Below, one piece after another: positions 25,994 to 33,986 of a DNA stretch of 64,000 nt (position 1 is the first letter of the stretch; every line of letters begins with the position of its first letter). Location: assembly GCA_002441135.1 (NCBI GenBank), contig DJVJ01000058.1:43558-107557 (forward strand). The letters run 5' to 3'. The DNA comes from Caryophanales bacterium UBA6259. Lineage in GTDB: Bacteria; Bacillota; Bacilli; Tepidibacillales; Tepidibacillaceae. The notes under the pieces are model-generated. The model did no database searches. It saw only the letters and a list, made by a program, of their open reading frames with translations, and was not told where the DNA came from. Both the position numbers and the translations under genes were made by a program.

Positions 25994-27790
25994 CTAATCG
26001 TTTCGCTTTGGTAGCATTTCTACATAGGCATCTGATAGCTGAAGTAGCTCTAGTAACTTATAAAAGTCTCCTTCTAGTGCTGTTATCTCCTTTAACCGTT
26101 CCTTACTCTCTAATGTGGTTGCACTTCCATCCTTGAAGCCTTCTCTAGGAACAAAAAGGACTTCATCATTTAAGAAAGAACCCGTCGGTAGATAATAACG
26201 CATTCCAACAAGATTATGATTCGTATTTAATAAATCTTGTCCAAAATAAATGGTCTGGTCTAGTGAAATACCTGCCAGATTAGCCACTGTTGGCATTATA
26301 TCTATCTGTCCACCTAATAGATCGATTTGTTTTGATTCTTGACCCGGAACTCGAACTATTAAAGGAATATTAAAATGGTCAATATATGGATGATAAGGTC
26401 GACCTATCACATCCTTCATTAATTCTCTATCCTGTTCAGCTTCTAAACGTAGACCAAAATGGTCCCCATAAATAACAAGCATAGTATTATCCCATAGATT
26501 TTCCCTTTTTAAATCTTCGATAAGTTCACCTAATGCAAAATCCGCATAATTTACAGCAGTAAGATAATCGCCTACAGGCGTGTTTTGATATTTCTCAGGC
26601 AGTTGAATTTCCACCTTATGATCAGGAATTTGATAAGGATGATGACTTGACATGGCGATTACGCTAGCATAAAACTTCTTATCTTCATTTGCAAAGGTAG
26701 ATAGCTCTTCTATTGATTTTCGATATAAAACCTCATCAGATGCGCCAAAGGCAATCACATCGATATCACCAAAAAAGTTTTTATCATACATATAATCAAA
26801 GCCAAGTGCTTGATAGAGCTGATCTCGATCCCAAAACTTTATATCATTACTATGAAAGGTTGTAGTGACATATCCTTGCTCCTTTAATAATCGAGGCAAG
26901 CTGGGAATGGCCCGATCTCCATATGCCTTTGACATTGCTTGATTCCCTACTGGGTAAATTGAGGTGTTGGCTACAAATTCTGCATCGGAGGTGTTTCCCT
27001 TGCCAATTTGCTGATAAACATTCGTAAAGTAAAAGCTTTCTTGAACCAATTTGTTTAGTACAGGTGTAATTTCCTGATTATCAATCGATAAATCAATAGT
27101 AAAGTCCTGAAATGCCTCTAATTGAACCACTATAATATTTAAATCCTTTGCGATTCCTTCGTAAACGTTGGTTGTTCCCTCACTAGATGTGATACCTTTT
27201 ATCTGATTGATATGTTCCTGAGTAATATCTTCACTTGAGATAGATTTCCCAAATGTATTTTGATATGCAACATAAAGCTGATAATTAAAGATTCCCATTC
27301 TTTGAGCTTGGATATTTTCATTAATAATATCTCTTTTATCTACTACACGAAAAATCGATACAATCAAAAGTGCAGTCGATAAAATCATAAGATATTTAGT
27401 TGCCAGTTGCTTATTTGTTAGTTTAAATAAAGTGATAATTACTAGAAGAGGAATATCTGCATAGAGTAAAAGATACCTCCAATGAAATAAAGAAAAAATG
27501 CTATCCCCAATCTCACCAACTTGATTCATAAAGGCAACCGATTCGTAGGTTAATATGGTTCCTGAATAATTAAAATTAATGATAATAGCTAAAAGCACGG
27601 TGCTTATAAACACATTAAAACCTATATAAAAAGGATTCGCTTTCTTTTTAAATAAGAAGTAGATTCCTATAAGAATCAAAGCAATAAATATGCTATCAAA
27701 CAACAATTCAAGGTCTGTACCATTAAATAGTATTCTTCTAGTAAAAAATAATTTTATGGATATAAAGAATAGATTTAGCCACAACATCAT
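25994..27790 (-). CDS. LTA synthase family phosphoglycerol transferase
   Basis: 598 residues. Five hydrophobic membrane segments lie in residues 1-150, followed by a linker and an extracellular sulfatase-fold domain (about 215-560). The nucleophile is expected at T267 in QIGKGNTSDAEF, matching the GKTSDSE motif of LtaS; other metal ligands fit FHSNDIKFWDR and VIYGDHFG. The family polymerises glycerol phosphate from phosphatidylglycerol into lipoteichoic acid or primes it, or adds phosphoglycerol to other glycans. The paralogue type cannot be settled from sequence alone. It sits next to an NAGPA-type glycosidase and a PaaK-like ligase, suggesting a role in wall-polymer modification. Confidence 0.92.
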   Translation of the reverse strand: MMLWLNLFFISIKLFFTRRILFNGTDLELLFDSIFIALILIGIYFLFKKKANPFYIGFNVFISTVLLAIIINFNYSGTILTYESVAFMNQVGEIGDSIFSLFHWRYLLLYADIPLLVIITLFKLTNKQLATKYLMILSTALLIVSIFRVVDKRDIINENIQAQRMGIFNYQLYVAYQNTFGKSISSEDITQEHINQIKGITSSEGTTNVYEGIAKDLNIIVVQLEAFQDFTIDLSIDNQEITPVLNKLVQESFYFTNVYQQIGKGNTSDAEFVANTSIYPVGNQAMSKAYGDRAIPSLPRLLKEQGYVTTTFHSNDIKFWDRDQLYQALGFDYMYDKNFFGDIDVIAFGASDEVLYRKSIEELSTFANEDKKFYASVIAMSSHHPYQIPDHKVEIQLPEKYQNTPVGDYLTAVNYADFALGELIEDLKRENLWDNTMLVIYGDHFGLRLEAEQDRELMKDVIGRPYHPYIDHFNIPLIVRVPGQESKQIDLLGGQIDIMPTVANLAGISLDQTIYFGQDLLNTNHNLVGMRYYLPTGSFLNDEVLFVPREGFKDGSATTLESKERLKEITALEGDFYKLLELLQLSDAYVEMLPKRND

Positions 27791-27848
27791 ATATATGATC
27801 CTTTCTAGTTTTAAGTTAAAAAAATCCCTATTAATAATAACGTAATAT

Positions 27849-27886
27849 AAAAAAACCTTTCCTTCAATTTTGGAAAGGTTTTAACT
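27849..27886 (-). terminator. Rho-independent terminator of the PaaK-like gene
   Basis: Minus strand: AAACCTTTCC pairs with GGAAAGGTTT, followed by TTTTTA, 40 bases after the gene stop. Confidence 0.88.
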
Positions 27887-27925
27887 TAATAATATTAAAC
27901 TAATTCATGCAAAAGTTCAATCGGA

Positions 27926-29281
27926 TTAATTTAGGGGATATTCCCTAATCGCATAACGAACCTTCCCTGACTTAGAAGGAGCAATATGGTCAACATACTC
28001 GACATCAATCTCATGATTGCCCATTTTATCTTTAATTTTACTAACGACATCTAAAACTTCTTGTTCTGCAAACTCAGGACCTTTTACTATTTTTAGAGAC
28101 ATTGTTTTAGGGGTATGCTGAATGAACTGAAACTGGCTAATACCTTTGGTTGTTCTAACTACATGGTTAAAGAAATGGCCATGTACATAGCTTCCATCCT
28201 TTGCAATAAAGGTGTCATCTACTCGTCCCTCAATCGACTGTAAAATTGAAGTATTACGACCACACATACATTTGTTTACACTTTTTGTAACCATATCCCC
28301 CACCTGATAACGGAGTCTTGGCATGACAAAATTATGTAGGTCCGTAACTAGTAGGCTACCTTCTTCTCCAAGAGATACTTCTCCTTTGGATTGGATATCT
28401 ATTGTCTCATACACCGCATTTAATTCCGTCAAATGCATGCTCCCGTGAGGACATTCATAAGCAATAATTCCACCATCTCTTGCTCCATATTCATTCACCA
28501 CAGGACATCGGAAAACACGTTCAATCTGTTCTCTTTGAAAATCATATAAATTCTCTGACGTGCTAATTATTGCTTTAAGTGATAATTGAATCTCTAATCC
28601 CTTTTCTTCAATTAATTTCGCAAAGATATTTAAGGCCGATGCATAACCATAAATATATTTTGGTTGGTATTCATGCAATGTTTTTACATAATTTTCGATA
28701 GAGTCTGGATTGATATCGTACGCCGGAAAAATAATTCGGTTTTTTAGGACCTTTTCTTTTAAGGCATACTTCTGATGCTGTGATTTATTCAACTCAATAG
28801 GTGAACCCCAAATCATTACACTACGGTGGCCAATCTCTACTTCTCGCCAGGATAATCCCTGCCATCTGGCTGCCTCATACCATTCTACTGTTTCACGGTC
28901 CATATAAAATTTAACAGGCTCTCCTGTTGATCCTCCAGTTAGGTTAGGGATTAATTTATATTTACTGACATGGCCAGAAAGATATTGATCAGGTGCTCCC
29001 ATTAAATCCTTTTTGGTTAAGACAGGGAACTTTTTAAGTGCTTCATAAGGGTTCGCTTCAATCTCTTTTTTTAGTTTTTTGAATTTCTTGTATGCCGGTA
29101 CATGTTCGATACTATGTAGTAATAGCTTTTTCAAATCAGCTTGCTGCTTGTCCTTAATTTCTTCGTATGATTTGCGTTCCATTTGTTTTAAATAGCTTAG
29201 CTTTTTTCGTATTTTATTCCCTTTAACTAGCTCCATATATGGGAAGAAAACCTTTTTTATCAATGGATACCAAATGTCCAT
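27926..29281 (-). CDS. PaaK/CapK-like adenylate-forming protein
   Basis: 451 residues, similar in layout to phenylacetate-CoA ligase and to CapK/coenzyme F390 synthetase-like proteins found in capsule and surface-polymer loci. Motifs visible are LTGGSTGEPVKFYMD (AMP-binding P-loop, about 120), NEYGARDGGIIAYECPHGSM (about 260-280) and VGDMVTKSVNKCMCGRNTS with a cysteine pair. The ATG at 29281 follows AAGAGGTG. A complete PaaK-type reaction (acyl-CoA formation) is unproven; in surface loci the family may activate an acyl group for glycan decoration. Neighbours are the LtaS-like gene and the S-layer region. Confidence 0.83.
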   Translation of the reverse strand: MDIWYPLIKKVFFPYMELVKGNKIRKKLSYLKQMERKSYEEIKDKQQADLKKLLLHSIEHVPAYKKFKKLKKEIEANPYEALKKFPVLTKKDLMGAPDQYLSGHVSKYKLIPNLTGGSTGEPVKFYMDRETVEWYEAARWQGLSWREVEIGHRSVMIWGSPIELNKSQHQKYALKEKVLKNRIIFPAYDINPDSIENYVKTLHEYQPKYIYGYASALNIFAKLIEEKGLEIQLSLKAIISTSENLYDFQREQIERVFRCPVVNEYGARDGGIIAYECPHGSMHLTELNAVYETIDIQSKGEVSLGEEGSLLVTDLHNFVMPRLRYQVGDMVTKSVNKCMCGRNTSILQSIEGRVDDTFIAKDGSYVHGHFFNHVVRTTKGISQFQFIQHTPKTMSLKIVKGPEFAEQEVLDVVSKIKDKMGNHEIDVEYVDHIAPSKSGKVRYAIREYPLN

Positions 29282-29298
29282 ATATACACCTCTTAATA

Positions 29299-29329
29299 AT
29301 AAAACCTCCATTATAGGAGGTATTTTTTA
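29299..29329 (-). terminator. Rho-independent terminator
   Basis: Minus strand: ACCTCC pairs with GGAGGT, then TTTTATTATT. It follows the small secreted protein gene and precedes the PaaK-like gene. Confidence 0.7.
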
Positions 29330-29388
29330 CATTCTTATTTTATTTATATTATCATATCTTTTATTGATTTGCTAAGTCTCTATTTAAA

Positions 29389-29886
29389 CTATTTTGTCGC
29401 CTTGATTACCTCATACTCTCCACGAACCATTACATAGGAGATACCTGTAGACTCCGCTAATACTCTTATTCCTCTACCATCGGCTCTTGGAATGATTAAT
29501 TGATGATTTAAAGGAATAGTATTACCAATTTTAATATCTACTCCAGCAGTTACATTGGGTATTCCATTTGAGCCATCACCAGAAGCAACAACTTTACCTG
29601 AACGCACAATAATCTCTGTACCTGCTTTACCAAGTAGTCTATCTCCAGCTGTTAATTCTACTACAATAATCGGAGCTAACGTTCCTGGGGAAGTTGGTTG
29701 TGTTGTACTATCTCCTGCTAAGGATTGTTTTAATAGACTAATTTGCTCATCAACATAGCTTTTCGTAATAATAGGATCATCCACAGTTCCAGGTTCACCA
29801 GTAGTACCAGCAAAAACATTTGTCATCAATGATCCCGCAAATAATAGTGCAGAAATGGACAAGATAATTTTACTCTTTTTTAGCAT
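29389..29886 (-). CDS. Small secreted protein of unknown function
   Basis: 165 residues. The signal peptide ends near NVFAGTTG. The mature N-terminus GTTGEPGTVDDPIITKSYVDE is followed by a short coiled segment, a Pro/Thr linker and a C-terminal beta-rich part with VVELTAGDRLLGKAGTEIIV, GTEIIVRSGKVVASGDG and a repeat-like GEYEVIK end. The DPIITKSYVD segment recurs in secreted proteins of Bacillales, usually near SLH genes; its role is unknown to me. It has its own extended -10 promoter and terminator. Confidence 0.75.
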   Translation of the reverse strand: MLKKSKIILSISALLFAGSLMTNVFAGTTGEPGTVDDPIITKSYVDEQISLLKQSLAGDSTTQPTSPGTLAPIIVVELTAGDRLLGKAGTEIIVRSGKVVASGDGSNGIPNVTAGVDIKIGNTIPLNHQLIIPRADGRGIRVLAESTGISYVMVRGEYEVIKATK

Positions 29887-29921
29887 TATGTAGTTTCCTT
29901 TCTGTTTTTATTCGTAGGTTT

Positions 29922-29930
29922 ATTATAGCA
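29922..29930 (-). promoter_or_regulatory. Extended -10 promoter of the small secreted protein gene
   Basis: Minus strand TGCTATAAT is an extended -10 (TGn then TATAAT) about 35 bases before the start codon. The -35 is weak. Confidence 0.6.
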
Positions 29931-30019
29931 TGGAAAGAGTATGTGTAGGTTTAAAACATTGTTATTTGAGGAAAAAATGTGGTGTAAATGCTCTTACTAG
30001 CACTTTAAGGCTTTAAAGA

Positions 30020-30088
30020 TTGTGGGGACAGACACTTTTTGGAAGGTTCTGGAAGGACTGGGCAATCCAGAGCTTTCTGGTCGCGCTA
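30020..30088. repeat. REP-like extragenic repeat remnant
   Basis: The minus strand ends in AAAAAGTGTCTGTCCCCACA, a sequence typical of dispersed palindromic repeats in Firmicutes. The interior has repeated GGAAGGTTCTGGAAGGACTGG-type units and partly complementary CCAGA/TCTGG pairs. GC content is higher than the surroundings. It is a probable vestigial non-coding mobile repeat between the S-layer terminator and the small secreted gene. Confidence 0.5.
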
Positions 30089-30090
30089 TA

Positions 30091-30130
30091 TAAAAAAAAC
30101 GGACCTGCTTTCGCAGGTCCGTTTTTTTAT
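30091..30130 (-). terminator. Strong rho-independent terminator of the S-layer gene
   Basis: Minus strand: AAACGGACCTGC pairs with GCAGGTCCGTTT around GAAA, followed by eight T residues. Confidence 0.95.
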
Positions 30131-30143
30131 AATTAATACTTAA

Positions 30144-32600
30144 TTACTCGTATACAACTACGCTTGCAACTTCAGAATATGTTCCTAAAGAAGCTCCAGT
30201 AGTAGTTAATACATAATCAACTGCAACATCAGAACGATCTAATGCGAATAAGTCAGCGATGTCTCCTACAATTACATTACCGTCTGCATCTACTACATAT
30301 ACTACAGTATTAGCAGTGACAACATAAGAAACATCTCCAGTTGTAGCACCAAAAGAAGCATTAGCTGCAAAAGTATTGTTAGTTGCATCAGCTGTTAACT
30401 CAGCGTACTTAAGAGTTGTTTCAGTTAAACCACTGAATACTCCGTCTGCTGCTTCTAAACCAGCAACATCACTTAATGATACAAGATCGTTTACTGCAAT
30501 TGAACCAGCTACAGTTCCATCGAACTTATAAGTTACGTCAGTACCTTCTACATTTAGAACCACATACTGAGTTGTTTCAGTTGCAGAAGTTACAACTTCA
30601 AAAGATTCAACATATAATCCAGTAACTGAATCTAATTCAGTACTTACACCAGTGTTAGAGTCAACTAAGACATAACCAAAGTTGTATCCATCCTCAGTAT
30701 AACGAATATCATATCCAGCTTTTAGATCAGCTAGAGATACTTTAACAGGTTTAGTTACATCGTTTACATCAAAGATTACTGTGTCATTATTTACTACTAA
30801 AGTAGATTCTGAAGTATCAGCTTTAACTACAGTAACATTTGATCCTTTAATTCCATCAACTTTAATTGTTGCACTTGTGAAAGTGTCAATATCTACGATG
30901 TTAGAAATACGACCATTATCATCAAGTGTAATTGTACCTAAATCACCAGCATCAGTAGTAGTTTTACCATTGTAAGTTCCATCAGTATAGTAAACTACCT
31001 CTTCACCTTTAGTAGTAACTACAGTGATTTTATCAACAGTAGATAATGTACTGTCTGAATTTTGAACTAAAACATTATCTTTAACTTCTTTAATTACAGC
31101 TACAACTGTTGGAGCTGCTGCTGGTGTTACTGAAGTTGCACTTACTACTTTACCATCTTTATCAAATAATACAGTGTACTCATCTCCAACTGTAACGTCA
31201 CTAGCATCTAATGTAGTTTTGAAAGCAACTCCATCAATATAGATAGTGTTTTCAGTTGCAGTACGGAAACTTGTTACTTTACCTGTAAGAGTTTCATCAT
31301 ATGCTTTAACTACTACTGCTTTACCATCAAGGTTTGTAGCATAGTAAACTAATGCTCCTTCAGTAATATCGCTTAAGCTTGCAGCTTCGTTATTTAAGAA
31401 GACTTTAGCATCAGCAGTTACAGGTACATATGTTAACTCATTAGTATAATATAAACGAGCATCACGGTAAGATGTTGCATTAGTTGTTTTAACTGCAGTT
31501 ACTGGAGCTTCAAAATCCTCTGCAACAACAAATCTTACTTCACCATTACCATCTAAATAAACTTTAACAGCGGAGCCAGCATCAATTGTATATGCTAATT
31601 CAAGAGTAACGTCAGAAGTGTTTTTGAAGAATGCTGTTGTCTGATATACTACTGGCACATTATTTTCCATTACTGTTATAGTAGCGAAATCAATAACAGT
31701 TGAATCCTCATCATCTAAAGTCAAGCTATTGCTTGCTTCAGTAACAGCAGTCTTTAATGTTCCTTCAACTACTAAATCAGCTTCTTGAGCACTTGTTAAG
31801 TAAATGATTTCATTTGAAGAGTTTACTAAATAACGAACTTCCTCACCTACAGACCAGTTGCCTACATAAGCATCCTTAGCAAATGCTTTAGCGGACCAAT
31901 CTAAGTTGATTTTTCCATTTGCATCTAACGCTGAAGCAGTTACTACAGCATCAGTAAAGCTTTTACCTAATTTGCTTGCAACAAATACTGCACCTTCAGT
32001 AAACAATTTAGTTTCTGAATTGAAAGAAACAACTTTTTGTTCTAAAGTATTAGCAGTTAATTGAGCAACTAGACCACGGTTAGCTTTTGCAGCTGCTGTA
32101 ATGTCTAAGCCTGCAATTACACCTAAGTCATTAGCTTTAATTAGGTAGTCATATGGCCAGTTACCTGGTAACTCGTCATTGTATCCTAATGCACGAAGTA
32201 ATACTGTTACAACCTCTTGAGTTGTAATGTTGTTAGTTGGGCGGAAAGTACCATCTGTGTAACCTTTTACTAAACCTAAAGTTTGAGCAGCTGCAACATA
32301 ACCAGCATACCACTCAGATCCTTTAACGTCAGTATATGCACTAGTTCCTGCTAAGAACTTTGCATTTGACTCATTTCCTGTTGCTACAACGATAATTTTC
32401 GCGAATTCTGCACGAGTAATATCGTTAAGTGGCTTATAAGAACCATCATTATAACCATTGATAACGCCTAAAGCTGTTAATTTTGCTACTGCATCTTCAT
32501 ACTGAGTACCAACTACATCACTAGCAGGTGCAGCGAATGCAGGTGTTACGATAGAAAGTAATAGTGCTAATACTATTAAACTAGATAATAATTTTTTCAT
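30144..32600 (-). CDS. S-layer protein with N-terminal SLH domains
   Basis: 818 residues from the ATG at 32600. Signal peptide, then three SLH repeats (about 25-200: YNDGSYKPLNDITRAEFAKI, YTDGTFRPTNNITTQEVVTV and a degenerate third). The remainder is a long beta-rich, Thr/Val/Asp-rich assembly domain with no enzyme motif. It repeats a VxVVxxxxDGKVVSAT-like pattern, as in surface-array proteins. A strong GGAGGAG site precedes the ATG. A second start with its own ribosome site exists 72 bases upstream in frame. The 5' leader is long and structured and the terminator is strong, as expected for an abundant S-layer protein. It is held to the wall by pyruvylated polymer. Confidence 0.88.
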   Translation of the reverse strand: MKKLLSSLIVLALLLSIVTPAFAAPASDVVGTQYEDAVAKLTALGVINGYNDGSYKPLNDITRAEFAKIIVVATGNESNAKFLAGTSAYTDVKGSEWYAGYVAAAQTLGLVKGYTDGTFRPTNNITTQEVVTVLLRALGYNDELPGNWPYDYLIKANDLGVIAGLDITAAAKANRGLVAQLTANTLEQKVVSFNSETKLFTEGAVFVASKLGKSFTDAVVTASALDANGKINLDWSAKAFAKDAYVGNWSVGEEVRYLVNSSNEIIYLTSAQEADLVVEGTLKTAVTEASNSLTLDDEDSTVIDFATITVMENNVPVVYQTTAFFKNTSDVTLELAYTIDAGSAVKVYLDGNGEVRFVVAEDFEAPVTAVKTTNATSYRDARLYYTNELTYVPVTADAKVFLNNEAASLSDITEGALVYYATNLDGKAVVVKAYDETLTGKVTSFRTATENTIYIDGVAFKTTLDASDVTVGDEYTVLFDKDGKVVSATSVTPAAAPTVVAVIKEVKDNVLVQNSDSTLSTVDKITVVTTKGEEVVYYTDGTYNGKTTTDAGDLGTITLDDNGRISNIVDIDTFTSATIKVDGIKGSNVTVVKADTSESTLVVNNDTVIFDVNDVTKPVKVSLADLKAGYDIRYTEDGYNFGYVLVDSNTGVSTELDSVTGLYVESFEVVTSATETTQYVVLNVEGTDVTYKFDGTVAGSIAVNDLVSLSDVAGLEAADGVFSGLTETTLKYAELTADATNNTFAANASFGATTGDVSYVVTANTVVYVVDADGNVIVGDIADLFALDRSDVAVDYVLTTTGASLGTYSEVASVVVYE

Positions 32601-32820
32601 AACCTTTGTTTCTCCTCCTCTAATATCGTTTGGTCGAGAGTTATTTGCATTTTTAAAGCTCTGTTCTCTCATCCCGGTCACCCCCTCTCTTGAGTATGAG
32701 CGTTTATTCTCTTTTTATATTTTATGTCTGCGAGTTTAATCGCAGAAACTTATAAACTAGTTAAAATTGGTAGAAAAGCCTACTCTAGTGATTATACAAT
32801 GAATAGCCTGTATCGTAAAG
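32601..32820 (-). promoter_or_regulatory. Long leader of the S-layer gene with hairpin, second in-frame start and promoter
   Basis: A promoter is proposed at TTTACG (-35, 32814-32819) and TATAAT (-10, 32791-32796), separated by 17 bases. The leader is about 180 bases long. It contains a seven-base hairpin (TCTGCGA/TCGCAGA, 32726-32745). An upstream ATG at 32672 lies behind AGGGGGTGA and is in frame with the S-layer protein. The inner ATG at 32600 lies behind GGAGGAG and starts the signal peptide. Use of the upper start would give a 24-residue hydrophilic extension. Confidence 0.65.
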
Positions 32821-32874
32821 GGGAATCCTTCCAAATTACTGGAATAATACGAACTCAAGCCCAATATATTAACT

Positions 32875-33168
32875 TTATCCTTTTTTTTCTAATATGTACA
32901 GGTCATTCTTGCTAAAATATAATTCTTTTGAATCATATATTTTATTACAAAGTATTAGACGTAGAGTTTTTAAAAAAGTTTCGTTTTCAGAAAAGAAATT
33001 TAAAACTTTTTTCACTCAAGCTAAAACACCTGTCAAACCCTTTTTAAGATTATGTTTTGACTTAACTTTCTTACCGACAAAGCCCATTATACCCTCTAGC
33101 CTTTTATTTTGCATCCCTAAATATTTACCAAGTGCATTACATATTCCTTCTAATCTATTTGAAATATC
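32875..33168 (-). pseudogene. Possible remnant of a small gene, interrupted by one TGA
   Basis: The minus strand is open in one frame for about 98 codons with a single TGA in the middle (33016-33018), directly followed by an in-frame GTG. The upper half reads SNRLEGICNALGKYLGMQNK and on to KKGLTGVLA. The lower half reads from KKVLNFFSENETFLKT to YILEKKG. No convincing ribosome site or start codon opens the upper half. It could be a decayed gene, two tiny genes or chance. The rest of this 500-base gap between the S-layer promoter and yvyE holds nothing else that I can support. Confidence 0.2.
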
Positions 33169-33212
33169 CTTCTATTTTCGTTAGGATAAACTTAGTAGAG
33201 GAGTGATATGTC

Positions 33213-33875
33213 TTGTTAAATCGCTATTTAACGGTAAATGAATATGGAAAGAAGAGCATCATTATTCGAAAATCAGAATTTATCGGTTATGTCAAAAATG
33301 CAACAACAGAAGAAGATGCCATTGAATTTATAAATAGTATAAAAAAGAAACATCATGATGCAACCCATAACTGCTCAGCCTATATGATTGGTGAAAAGGA
33401 TGAAATCCAAAAGGCCAATGATGATGGTGAACCTAGTGGAACAGCAGGTAAGCCTATCCTAGAAGTCATAAAGAAAAACAATCTTAAAGATACCGTAATT
33501 GTTGTTACTAGATATTTTGGTGGTATCCTGCTCGGGGCAGGTGGACTGATCCGTGCTTATGGCCAAACTGCTAGCGAAGGAATAAAGGCTGCTGGGGTTA
33601 TTGAACGGATCCTTCATACCATTGTTTCTATTCAAATTGATTATACCTGGCTAGGAAAAATTGAAAATGAATTAAATAATCGGGGCTACCAGGTTAAAGC
33701 CATCGATTATCTAGATACTGTAACTGTCCATGTATATATTGAGATTGGCCAAGAGGAAAACTTCCAAAATTGGATTACCAATCTGACCAATGGACAAGCT
33801 AAAATCACCATAGGAGAACAACTCTATTTGGATATCCCATACTTTAGAGACGATACTGATTCAACAGAGGAATAG
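33213..33875 (+). CDS. yvyE: YigZ/IMPACT family protein YvyE
   Basis: 220 residues, full length for the family. Signatures are KKKHHDATHNCSAYMIG, DDGEPSGTAGKPILEV and VVVTRYFGGILLGAGGLIRA in the N-terminal domain, with a ferredoxin-like C-terminal domain. The family may act on translation or as a peptidase-like regulator; its reaction is not established. The start is TTG at 33213, nine bases after GAGGAG. An ATG five bases upstream opens only a three-codon frame (ATGTCTTGTTAA) that overlaps it. In Bacillus this gene lies next to degSU and tagO, as in this window at larger distance. Confidence 0.93.
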   Translation: MLNRYLTVNEYGKKSIIIRKSEFIGYVKNATTEEDAIEFINSIKKKHHDATHNCSAYMIGEKDEIQKANDDGEPSGTAGKPILEVIKKNNLKDTVIVVTRYFGGILLGAGGLIRAYGQTASEGIKAAGVIERILHTIVSIQIDYTWLGKIENELNNRGYQVKAIDYLDTVTVHVYIEIGQEENFQNWITNLTNGQAKITIGEQLYLDIPYFRDDTDSTEE

Positions 33876-33902
33876 CCAAAATGGATTAACATTTAAAATA
33901 TG

Positions 33903-33957
33903 AAAGGTAAGCAACTTTTAGATACTAACTATCTAATATGTTGCTTACCTCTTTTTC
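33903..33957. terminator. Bidirectional terminator
   Basis: GGTAAGCAAC pairs with GTTGCTTACC, and TTTAGATA with TATCTAA inside it, followed by TCTTTTTC on the plus strand. It serves yvyE and the convergent SLH gene. Confidence 0.85.
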
Positions 33958-33986
33958 ATTCATCTTTTTTAATAATATCTGCTATT

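Noticed and set aside
32894..33184. 96-codon plus-strand frame in the S-layer/yvyE gap
   Set aside because: No ribosome site and no recognisable domain; the opposite strand holds the more protein-like frame.
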